This document shows positions 5,424 through 11,980 of a stretch of 14,042 bases of DNA, in pieces (position 1 is the stretch's first letter; every line of letters starts with the position of its first letter). Location: positions 1 to 14,042 of the forward strand of contig JBBQGB010000075.1 in NCBI GenBank assembly GCA_038322575.1, given 5' to 3'. This DNA is from JACMOY01 sp038322575. GTDB taxonomy: Bacteria > Actinomycetota > Actinomycetes > Actinomycetales > Angustibacteraceae. A program made the position numbers and the translations under genes. The notes beneath the pieces were generated by a model, which was given only the letters and a program-made list of their open reading frames with translations, was not told the origin of the DNA and ran no database searches.

Positions 5424-8233
5424 ACGGCGCCCGCGTCGGCGGCCGACCCGGTCTCGGCGGCGTCCAGCGTCAGCACGTGGGGGTTGAGGTCGGGGTCACC
5501 GACGACGTCGCCGGTGTGAGCGCCGGCCTGCGCCTGCCGGCTGATCACCTCGAGCTCGGCCAGGACCCCGGCGTGCTTGTCGGCGCACAGCACCACCAGG
5601 TCACCCGCGTTGGCACGCGCCATCACGTGGCGCACCGCCGCCAGCTCGTCGGTGACGATCTCGACCTGCTTGCAGCGCGCCCCCTCGTTCATCCGCGCGT
5701 GCAGCCCCTCGGCGACCAGCGCCGCCGTGGCCCCCGGCTCACGACGGCGTAGGTTCGCGTCCTCGCGGACGATGACCACGTCGAACACATCCGCGGCGAC
5801 CTCACCGAGCTCGCGCACGTCCTCGTCCCGCCGGTCGCCGGCCGCCCCGATCATCCCGATGCGCGACGGCCTGCCGAGGTCGGCGGTGACGGACTGCCGG
5901 GCCGAGTACCGCTCGACGAAGTCGCCCAGGGCCCGCATGCCTGCAGGGTTGTGGCAGTAGTCGACGACGACCTCGACGCCCAGCACCGGCAGCAGGTTCA
6001 TCCGGCCCGGCGACAGGTAGTACGACGTGGTGAACGTGCGCAGCCCCTGCCGGATGTCGTGCAGGGGAGCGCCCGCGGCGAAGGCCGCGCCCGCGGCGGC
6101 CATCGCGTTCGCGACGTTCATCAGCGCGGCGCCACCGAAGGTCGCGGGCAGCAGGTGGGTCCAGGCCAGCTGCATCGACCGTCGGCCGTGCCGGATCACG
6201 ATCATGTCGCCCTTGTCGCTGGTGTCGAGCACGACCGCCTTGCCACCGCGCCGGCAGTGCTCGTCGATCAGGTCGCGCTCGGGGGTTCCGGGGCCGCGCA
6301 GCGAGAACCAGACGACCTCGCCCGAGCAGCGCCGGCGCATCTCGCGCACCAGCTTGTCGTCGGCGTTCAGCACCGCGTGCCCGTTGCGGGGCACCGCCTC
6401 GACGACGACGGCCTTGACCGCCGCGAGCTGCTCGAGGGTGTCGATGCCGCGCATGCCGAGGTGGTCGGGTGCGACGTTGGTGACGACGGCGACGTCGGCC
6501 CGGTCGAAGCCCAGCCCCTCGCGCAGGATCCCCCCGCGGGCCACCTCGAAGACGGCGAAGTCCACGCGCGGGTTCTGCAGCACCATGCGCGCGGACTTGG
6601 GCCCCGAGGCGTCGGCCTTGATGACCAGGCGCTCGTCGATCACCACGCCGTCGGTGCTGGTCATGCCGACCTTGTGCCCCAACCCCTTGAAGACGTGGGC
6701 GATCATCCGCGAGGTCGTCGTCTTGCCGTTCGTACCAGTGACCGCGACGATCGGCACCCGCGCCGCGGCGCCCGGCGGGAACAGCAGGTCGACCACCGGC
6801 TTGGCGATGTACTGCGGCTCACCGACCGTGGGGTGGGTGTGCATGCGAAAGCCCGGAGCCGCGTTCACCTCGCAGATCGCGCCCCCGGTCTCGCGCACGG
6901 GCTGGGCGATGTCGGGGCAGATGAAGTCGATGCCCGCGACGTCCAGGCCGATGACGCGGGCGGCTTCCTCGGCGATCTCGACGTTGTCGGGGTGGGCCTC
7001 GAAGGTGCGGTCGACCGAGATGCCGCCGGTCGACATGTTGCCGGTGAGCGCGAGCTTGACCATCTCACCGGCCGAGGGCACCTCGTGCATCTCGAATCCC
7101 TGCTGCCGCACCAGGTCGACGGCCACGTCGTCGACGCTGATCCGGGTCAGGACCTTCTCGTGCCCCACCCCGCGGCGGGGGTCGGCGTTGGTCGCCTCGA
7201 CCAGCTCGGTGACCGACCGCACGCCGTCGCCCACCACGTGCGCCGGCACCCGCTCGGCGATCGCCTGCATGCGGCCGCCGATGATCAGGCAGCGGTAGTC
7301 CCGGCCGAGGATCAGCGACTCGACCACCACCCAGCCGCGCCGCGACTGCTCCTGGGCGACGTCGAAGGCGGCGCGGACGTCGTCCGCCGACCGCAGGTCC
7401 AGGCAGACACCGCGGCCGTGGTTGCCGTCCAGCGGCTTGACCACGACGGGGTAGCCCATCCGGTCGGCCACCCGGACGGCGTCCTCGACGGTGCGCACGC
7501 TCTGCGTGCCCGGCACCGGCAGGCCGGCCGACGCGAGCAACGTGCTGGTCAGCTCCTTGTCGCCGGCGATGTCGACCGCCAGGGCGCTGGTGCCCGAGGT
7601 CATCGTGGCCCGGATGCGCTGCTGGTGGACGCCCTGGCCGAGCTGCACCAGGGACTGCTCGTTCAGCCGGATCCACGGGATGTCGCGGCTGACGGCCTCC
7701 TCGACGATGGCGGCGGTGCTGGGCCCGAACGCCGTCCGCTCGGCGCGGCGCAGGAACAGGTCGAGCTCGGCGTCGAAGTCGAAGTCCGGCTCGGCCTGCA
7801 CCAGGTGGTTGACCAGCCGCACCGACAGCCGTGCCGCGGCGAGGGCGACCCGCTCGTCGACGTACCCGAAGACCACGTTGTAGACCCCGGGGCGGCCCTT
7901 GACGCCGCGGGTCTTGCCGCGGCGGATGTCGTGCCCGGCCTCCTGCTGCAGCTGCAGCGCGACGTGCTCGGCGACGTGCCCGAGCCAGGTGCCCTCGCGC
8001 ATCCGCTCGATGAACCCGCCGCGGTGCCCGCGCGAGCAGGTGTGCCGCTCGATCCGCGGCAGCAGCGCCACCAGGGCGTCGGTGAACCCGGGCAGCTCGC
8101 TGGTGGGGAACCGCTCGAGCGAGCCGAGGTCGACGACCAGGTGCACCGACACGTCGTACGACCAGATGTTGGGGCCCCGGTAGACGTGCGTCTCGAGGAT
8201 GGTGAGGTCCGGTGAGGGTCCGGGCTCGGTCAT
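5420..8233 (-). CDS. cphA: Cyanophycin synthetase CphA
   Basis: A 937-residue enzyme predicted to build cyanophycin (poly-Asp backbone with Arg side chains) in the cytosol, using ATP twice per repeat. The N domain (1-~160) contains GTWLGHVAEH with an HxxEH motif at 86-90. The ATP-grasp domain (~210-490) has VVKPLDGNHGRGV at 264-276 and EVNAAPGFRMH at 455-465; it would add Asp to the backbone. The Mur-ligase domain (~493-890) has P-loop GTNGKTTT at 500-507, FEVARGG, PDHLGMRGIDT, SPGRMN at 741-746 and DYCHNPAG at 758-765; it would attach Arg to the Asp side chain. The length slightly exceeds the usual 870-900 residues because of an Asp/Ala-rich tail of about 37 residues. The ATG at 8233 has GGAGAG 4 nt upstream. 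cphB lies 23 nt upstream on the same strand, so the two are probably one operon. All three domains look complete. Confidence 0.97.
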   Translation of the reverse strand: MTEPGPSPDLTILETHVYRGPNIWSYDVSVHLVVDLGSLERFPTSELPGFTDALVALLPRIERHTCSRGHRGGFIERMREGTWLGHVAEHVALQLQQEAGHDIRRGKTRGVKGRPGVYNVVFGYVDERVALAAARLSVRLVNHLVQAEPDFDFDAELDLFLRRAERTAFGPSTAAIVEEAVSRDIPWIRLNEQSLVQLGQGVHQQRIRATMTSGTSALAVDIAGDKELTSTLLASAGLPVPGTQSVRTVEDAVRVADRMGYPVVVKPLDGNHGRGVCLDLRSADDVRAAFDVAQEQSRRGWVVVESLILGRDYRCLIIGGRMQAIAERVPAHVVGDGVRSVTELVEATNADPRRGVGHEKVLTRISVDDVAVDLVRQQGFEMHEVPSAGEMVKLALTGNMSTGGISVDRTFEAHPDNVEIAEEAARVIGLDVAGIDFICPDIAQPVRETGGAICEVNAAPGFRMHTHPTVGEPQYIAKPVVDLLFPPGAAARVPIVAVTGTNGKTTTSRMIAHVFKGLGHKVGMTSTDGVVIDERLVIKADASGPKSARMVLQNPRVDFAVFEVARGGILREGLGFDRADVAVVTNVAPDHLGMRGIDTLEQLAAVKAVVVEAVPRNGHAVLNADDKLVREMRRRCSGEVVWFSLRGPGTPERDLIDEHCRRGGKAVVLDTSDKGDMIVIRHGRRSMQLAWTHLLPATFGGAALMNVANAMAAAGAAFAAGAPLHDIRQGLRTFTTSYYLSPGRMNLLPVLGVEVVVDYCHNPAGMRALGDFVERYSARQSVTADLGRPSRIGMIGAAGDRRDEDVRELGEVAADVFDVVIVREDANLRRREPGATAALVAEGLHARMNEGARCKQVEIVTDELAAVRHVMARANAGDLVVLCADKHAGVLAELEVISRQAQAGAHTGDVVGDPDLNPHVLTLDAAETGSAADAGAV

Positions 8234-8237
8234 CGGG

Positions 8238-8243
8238 CTCTCC
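8238..8243 (-). promoter_or_regulatory. Ribosome-binding site of cphA (GGAGAG)
   Basis: GGAGAG on the minus strand ends 4 nt before the cphA ATG at 8233 and lies in the 23-nt gap after cphB. It fixes the start choice and contrasts with the leaderless-type starts of the operon-leading genes here. Confidence 0.6.
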
Positions 8244-8256
8244 AGTCAGTGGGTGG

Positions 8257-9183
8257 TCAGCGCTCGGGCTGGCCGAGGGCGCGCAGGACGGGCGGGTCGT
8301 CGTGGCGCACCCGGGTGGCGCGTGTCGCCTCGTCGCGGTCCTGGTGCGAGACGGCGACGGTCGCGTCGCGGCGCCGCTGGACGAACCCCAGCAGGCGTCG
8401 GGTGGTGAGGTCGAAGCGCACGCCGCTGGGCAGGGCGTGGACGACGGCACCGGACACCAGCAGCGGCGCGCCCTGCCGCGCCTCGTGGGCGTCGGACAGC
8501 GCCTGCGAGGCGTCGACCAGGAACACGCCCCCCGATCCCACGACCTCGAGCAGGTGCCCGTCGGTGATCAGCGCGGCGGTGTCCTCGTCGACACCCATGC
8601 CCAGCAGGGACGGCGACTGGGCCACCAGCGACAGCAGCCGCCCGTAGCGGCCGCGCTGGTCGAAGTGCTGGTCGACCACGACGTCGGGCAGCAGGCCGAG
8701 CCCGGCGGACAGCTGGCTGGAGCGCTGCCGTGGGGTCACGCCCTCGTCGCCCATCGAGATCATGTGCGAGCTGACGATGCTGGCGCCGGCCGACGTCCCC
8801 GCGACGACGCAGCCGCGCTCGTAGGCCTGGTGGATCGCGCGGCCCACCGGGGTGCCGGTGAGCACCTGGGACAGCTTCAGCTGGTTGCCGCCGGTCATGA
8901 ACACGCCCGTGGCGCGCTCGAGCGGCCCGACCAGCGCCGGGTCGTCGCCGTGCCGGCGGTCCGCCGGTGCGACGGCGGTGACCGAGCTCACGCCGAGGCG
9001 CCCGAACACCTCGGTGTACATCGCGACCATCTGGCCGGGGACGCTGGACGCGGTCGGCACGACGACGACGCGCGCGTCCGCGCCGCCGGCCAGGCGGACG
9101 AAACGCCGCAGCACCCGCGACCGGCCCACCTTGTCCTCGGCCCCGCCGATCACCATCAGGCGTCGGGTCGGTGTCGGGGGCAT
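8257..9183 (-). CDS. cphB: Cyanophycinase CphB (peptidase family S51)
   Basis: A 308-residue serine exopeptidase predicted to release beta-Asp-Arg dipeptides from cyanophycin. The nucleophile is Ser131 in GTSAGAS (129-135). His173 in DQHF and Glu200 in GVDEDTA sit one position before the Ser132/His174/Glu201 triad I recall for Synechocystis CphB. MVIGGAEDK near the N-terminus and FMTGGNQLKL (95-104) are also family hallmarks. The usual ~270-residue fold is followed by ~35 polar, Arg/Asp-rich residues (about 270-308) that look like an added tail. The ATG at 9183 lies 6 nt after a TAGGCT box with no Shine-Dalgarno sequence. It leads the operon cphB-cphA, so synthesis and breakdown enzymes would share a transcript and be balanced by translation or allostery (inference). 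No isoaspartyl dipeptidase gene, needed for the last step, is in the window. Confidence 0.96.
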   Translation of the reverse strand: MPPTPTRRLMVIGGAEDKVGRSRVLRRFVRLAGGADARVVVVPTASSVPGQMVAMYTEVFGRLGVSSVTAVAPADRRHGDDPALVGPLERATGVFMTGGNQLKLSQVLTGTPVGRAIHQAYERGCVVAGTSAGASIVSSHMISMGDEGVTPRQRSSQLSAGLGLLPDVVVDQHFDQRGRYGRLLSLVAQSPSLLGMGVDEDTAALITDGHLLEVVGSGGVFLVDASQALSDAHEARQGAPLLVSGAVVHALPSGVRFDLTTRRLLGFVQRRRDATVAVSHQDRDEATRATRVRHDDPPVLRALGQPER

Positions 9184-9189
9184 CGCCCG

Positions 9190-9195
9190 AGCCTA
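9190..9195 (-). promoter_or_regulatory. Putative -10 box (TAGGCT) of cphB-cphA
   Basis: On the minus strand TAGGCT is followed by 6 nt and then the cphB ATG. It lies in the 64-nt divergent gap shared with the phosphatase gene. No good -35 match is seen 16-18 nt upstream, so recognition may depend on an extended element or an activator. Confidence 0.5.
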
Positions 9196-9234
9196 GTCGC
9201 GCCGCGGTGCCGTGCTCGCCGCGTTCGGACGGGC

Positions 9235-9240
9235 GACACT
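9235..9240 (+). promoter_or_regulatory. Weak -10-like box (GACACT) of the phosphatase gene
   Basis: GACACT ends 7 nt before the ATG at 9248. It departs from TANNNT at the first base only. The position matches the leaderless pattern of the neighbours, and no ribosome-binding site is visible. Confidence 0.3.
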
Positions 9241-9247
9241 GTGTCCC

Positions 9248-9772
9248 ATGACCTCACCGCCCCGCCGGCTCGTCGTGGTACGGCACGCCAAGTCCGACCG
9301 GCACCAGCCGCAGGACGTCGCCGACCACGACCGGCCGCTGTCGGCCCGCGGGCGCCGGGATGCCCCCGCTCTCGGCCGATGGCTGGCCGCCGAGACCGGC
9401 GCACCCGACCTGGTCCTGTGCTCCACGGCGCTGCGCGCCACCCAGACCTGGCTGCTCGCCAGCGCGGCGTTCGACCAGGCGCCGGCCGTGACCGAGCGGG
9501 CCGAGCTATACGCCGCCTCGCCCGGCACCGAGCTCGCGGTCGTGCGGTCGGTGGCGGACGACGTCCGCCTGCTCGTGGTGGTCGGGCACGAGCCGGTGCA
9601 GTCGACGTTGACCCTGGCCCTGGCCGGTCCGAGCAGCAGCGCGTCGGCCCTGACCGGGCTGGCCGCAGGGTTCTCGACGAGCGCCGTCGCCGTGCTCGAG
9701 GTCGACGGCCCGTGGGACGACCTGCAGCCGCACAGCACGCGGCTGACGCGGTTCGCCGTCCCCCGTGGGTGA
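9248..9772 (+). CDS. SixA-type histidine phosphatase family protein
   Basis: A 174-residue cytosolic protein of histidine phosphatase branch 2a (small SixA-like members). The catalytic motif is VVRHAKS with Arg12 and phospho-accepting His13. Arg63 in STALRATQTW and the second His, His114 in VVGHEP, complete the phosphate pocket. SixA of E. coli removes phosphate from phosphohistidine signalling domains, but many small actinobacterial relatives have unknown substrates and may act on phosphometabolites. The ATG at 9248 starts 11 residues before the RHAK motif, as is usual; the longer open frame to 9212 would overlap the divergent cphB promoter. It is divergent from cphB and convergent with serB. 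A direct link to cyanophycin is not shown. Confidence 0.9.
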   Translation: MTSPPRRLVVVRHAKSDRHQPQDVADHDRPLSARGRRDAPALGRWLAAETGAPDLVLCSTALRATQTWLLASAAFDQAPAVTERAELYAASPGTELAVVRSVADDVRLLVVVGHEPVQSTLTLALAGPSSSASALTGLAAGFSTSAVAVLEVDGPWDDLQPHSTRLTRFAVPRG

Positions 9773-9782
9773 GCGGTGGCGG

Positions 9783-9804
9783 GCGCCGGGGCCGCCGCCG
9801 GCGC
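9783..9804. terminator. GC hairpin after the phosphatase gene
   Basis: GCGCCGG (9783-9789) pairs exactly with CCGGCGC (9798-9804) around an 8-nt loop, beginning 10 nt after the phosphatase stop. There is no T-run. It is a plausible terminator between convergent genes, but the local GC content makes short hairpins common. Confidence 0.4.
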
Positions 9805-9818
9805 TGCAGCCTGGTGAC

Positions 9819-9865
9819 CGCGGGGGCACCCTGCTCCGTTCGGACCGTAGTGGGGCGCCCCCGCG
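9819..9865. terminator. Long hairpin between convergent phosphatase and serB genes
   Basis: CGCGGGGGC (9819-9827) pairs exactly with GCCCCCGCG (9857-9865), a 9-bp GC stem. The 29-nt loop contains a smaller CCG-TT-CGG hairpin. The element sits in the 159-nt gap between two converging genes and could stop transcription from either side. The rest of the gap (9866-9931) shows only short repeats and no gene. Confidence 0.4.
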
Positions 9866-9931
9866 ACAACCGGGTGGCGGAGTGATCGCACCCAGGGTGG
9901 GTCGCCGTACTCCGTACGTCGGATCGCCGGC

Positions 9932-11173
9932 TCAGGGCGCCGGCGCGGCCACGTCCGCGGGGCCGGCATCGGGGTCGGCGGCGTCGGCCTCCTCGACCTC
10001 CTCGCGCGGGATGCCGATCAGGTACAGCACCGCGTCGAGGTAGGGGACCGTCACCGAGGTGTCGGCCTGCGCGCGCACCACCGGCTTGGCGTTGAACGCG
10101 ATGCCGAGTCCGGCGGCGTCCAACATGTCGAGGTCGTTCGCGCCGTCACCGATCGCGATGGTGCGTGAGAGCGCGATCCCCTCGTCGCGGGCGAACCGGC
10201 GCAGCGCCTCGGCCTTGCCCGCGCGGTCGACGATGGCGCCGAGCACCCGGCCGGTCAGGACGCCGTCACGCACCTCGAGCCGGTTCGCCTCGGCGTGCTC
10301 GATGCCGAGCAGGTCAGCGAGCGGACGCACGATCTCGATGAACCCGCCCGAGACCAGCCCGACCGTGAACCCCAGGCGCTTGAGGGTGCGCACCAGGGTG
10401 CGGGCCCCGGGGGTCAGGCGCACCTGCGCGCGCACCTCGTCCAGCACGGACGCCGGCAGGCCGGCCAGCAGCGCCACCCGCTCGTGCAGGCTGTCGGCGA
10501 AGTCCAGCTCACCTCGCATGGCGCGGTCGGTGACGTCGGCGACCTCGGCCTTGCGGCCGGCGTGGGCGGCGATCAGCTCGATGACCTCGTCCTGGATCAG
10601 GGTCGAGTCGACGTCCATGACGACCAGACGACGACCCCGGCGGGCCAGTCCGGCCGGCGACACGGCGACGTCGACCCCGCGCGCGGCGGCGACCGCCGAC
10701 AGCACCCGGCGCAGACCGCTCACGTCCGCACCGGACACGTCGATCTCGATCGTTGTCACGGGCCAGCGCGAGATCCGGCGGATGCGGTCGATGTTGCCGC
10801 CGTGCTCGGCGATCGACTCGGCGATGGCCGACAGGGCCACCGGCGTGATCGGCGACCCCAGGACCGTTACGTGCAGCCGACCACCTCGACGAGCAGCGTT
10901 GTCACCAAAACCCTTGCGGCACCTGACCTTCATGCCCAGCGACTCGCCCGCGCGGGTGACGTCGGCGGCGACGCCGACCGGGTCGCCGGCGACCGTCAGC
11001 AGCACCGCGAGGGTCAGGTGCGACCGCACGACGACCTGCTCGACGTCCAGCACGGTGAGGTCTCGACCGGCGACCGCCGCAAAGAGGACGGCGCTGACCC
11101 CGGGCCGGTCCGGGCCGGTCAGCGTCACCAGGAGCGTGGGCTCCTGGGTGGGCGGTGCGGGGACGTCGGGCAC
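9932..11173 (-). CDS. serB: Phosphoserine phosphatase SerB with two ACT domains
   Basis: A 413-residue HAD-superfamily enzyme predicted to dephosphorylate O-phosphoserine, the last step of serine synthesis. ACT-type regulatory domains span about 12-85 (LLVTLTGPDRPGVSAVLF) and 100-172 (HVTVLGSPITPVALS), the likely site of amino acid feedback. The HAD core carries the nucleophile motif DVDST at 187-191 (Asp187 nucleophile, Asp189 acid/base), VSGGF with Ser275, Lys320 and GDGANDLDM with Asp343 and Asp347. An acidic, Ala/Pro-rich tail follows residue ~388. The GTG at 11173 gives a full first ACT domain, but the only good Shine-Dalgarno sequence (GGAGG, 11175-11179) is just 1 nt away, so the GTG at 11128 is possible. 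It lies 15 nt after the LLM oxidoreductase gene, probably last in an operon with glgC. Family certain, exact start less so. Confidence 0.94.
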   Translation of the reverse strand: MPDVPAPPTQEPTLLVTLTGPDRPGVSAVLFAAVAGRDLTVLDVEQVVVRSHLTLAVLLTVAGDPVGVAADVTRAGESLGMKVRCRKGFGDNAARRGGRLHVTVLGSPITPVALSAIAESIAEHGGNIDRIRRISRWPVTTIEIDVSGADVSGLRRVLSAVAAARGVDVAVSPAGLARRGRRLVVMDVDSTLIQDEVIELIAAHAGRKAEVADVTDRAMRGELDFADSLHERVALLAGLPASVLDEVRAQVRLTPGARTLVRTLKRLGFTVGLVSGGFIEIVRPLADLLGIEHAEANRLEVRDGVLTGRVLGAIVDRAGKAEALRRFARDEGIALSRTIAIGDGANDLDMLDAAGLGIAFNAKPVVRAQADTSVTVPYLDAVLYLIGIPREEVEEADAADPDAGPADVAAPAP

Positions 11174-11188
11174 GCCTCCGGGGCCAGC

Positions 11189-11980
11189 TCAGGCGTTCTT
11201 GGCGGCGCGGAACTGCAGCCAGTCCTGCACGGGGGCGAGGTCGTAGTCGGGTCCGTTGAGCCCGATGGTGAACAGCCGCACACCCAGGTCGTAGAGCTGG
11301 TCACCGGTGGCGTCGGGCCCGACCTCGACCCCCACGGACCGTTCGATCTCGGCGGGGTCGCGACCCTCGGTCGCGCACCACTCGTCCAGGATCCGCACCT
11401 TCCGCTCGACCACCTCGGGGTCGCCGAAGCCGTGCCAGACGTCGGCGTGCTTGGCCACCAGGCGCAGCGTCTTCTTCTCGCCGCCACCGCCGATCAGCAC
11501 CGGGACGTCGCGGGTCGGCGCCGGGTTGCCCACGGACAGCCGCTTCTCGATGCGCGGCAGCGCCTCGCCGAGATCGGCCAGACGCGACCCGGCCGTACCG
11601 AACTCGTAGCCGAACTCGTCGTAGTCCTTCTCGCACCACCCGGCGCCGATGCCGAGGATCAGCCGCCCACCGCTCATGTGGTCGACGGTGCGGGCCATGT
11701 CGGCCAGCAGCTCGGGGTTGCGGTAGCTGTTGCAGGTGACGAGGGCGCCGATCTCGACCTGCGACGTGGCCTCGGCCCAGGCACCCAGCATCGTCCAGCA
11801 CTCGAAGTGCTTGCCGTCAGGGTCGCCGTACAGCGGGAAGAAGTGGTCCCAGTTGAAGACGACGTCGACGCCGAGCTCCTCGGCCGCCGCGACGGCGCGG
11901 CGGATGTCGGCGTACTCGGCGTGCTGCGGGTGGATCTGCACGCCGACGCGCACGGGGCGGGCGTCCTGGTGGTGGCTCAT
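11189..11980 (-). CDS. LLM-class, probably F420-dependent oxidoreductase
   Basis: A 263-residue protein of the bacterial luciferase-like monooxygenase superfamily (TIM barrel). The N-terminus RVGVQIHP, the NWDHFF segment (43-48), VTCNSYRNPELLADMARTVDHMSGGR (81-106) and LGIGAGWCEKDYDEFG (109-124) are typical of F420-binding actinobacterial members such as Rv1855c-like proteins. VLIGGGGEKKTLRLVAKHADVWH follows at 161-183. F420 rather than FMN is inferred from this resemblance; the substrate is unknown. The region between ~145 and 160 is short: the usual insert with a TFxGxYY-like strand before the PxPxxxPP segment seems missing, making the protein smaller than the common 280-330 residues. Its ATG at 11980 overlaps the glgC stop (ATGA), which suggests translational coupling, and serB begins 15 nt after its stop. 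Confidence 0.88.
   Translation of the reverse strand: MSHHQDARPVRVGVQIHPQHAEYADIRRAVAAAEELGVDVVFNWDHFFPLYGDPDGKHFECWTMLGAWAEATSQVEIGALVTCNSYRNPELLADMARTVDHMSGGRLILGIGAGWCEKDYDEFGYEFGTAGSRLADLGEALPRIEKRLSVGNPAPTRDVPVLIGGGGEKKTLRLVAKHADVWHGFGDPEVVERKVRILDEWCATEGRDPAEIERSVGVEVGPDATGDQLYDLGVRLFTIGLNGPDYDLAPVQDWLQFRAAKNA

Noticed and set aside
5951..8215. Long plus-strand open frame (754 codons) opposite cphA
   Set aside because: It is exactly antisense to a complete cyanophycin synthetase. Its translation is rich in His, Asp, Gly and Arg with no recognisable domain, as expected for a shadow frame in GC-rich DNA.
7065..8450. 461-codon minus-strand open frame overlapping cphA in another frame
   Set aside because: The translation is Arg/Pro/Ala-rich without motifs, and it overlaps both cphA and the end of cphB, which carry all the family signatures.
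9248..9772. Assigning the SixA-like phosphatase to cyanophycin metabolism
   Set aside because: It shares only a divergent promoter region with cphB. The family is broad, and no sequence feature links it to the polymer.
9765..10043. Possible small gene (92 codons) after the phosphatase gene
   Set aside because: It overlaps the serB end, has low-complexity Gly/Ala/Ser/Arg composition and no ribosome-binding site or homology signal.
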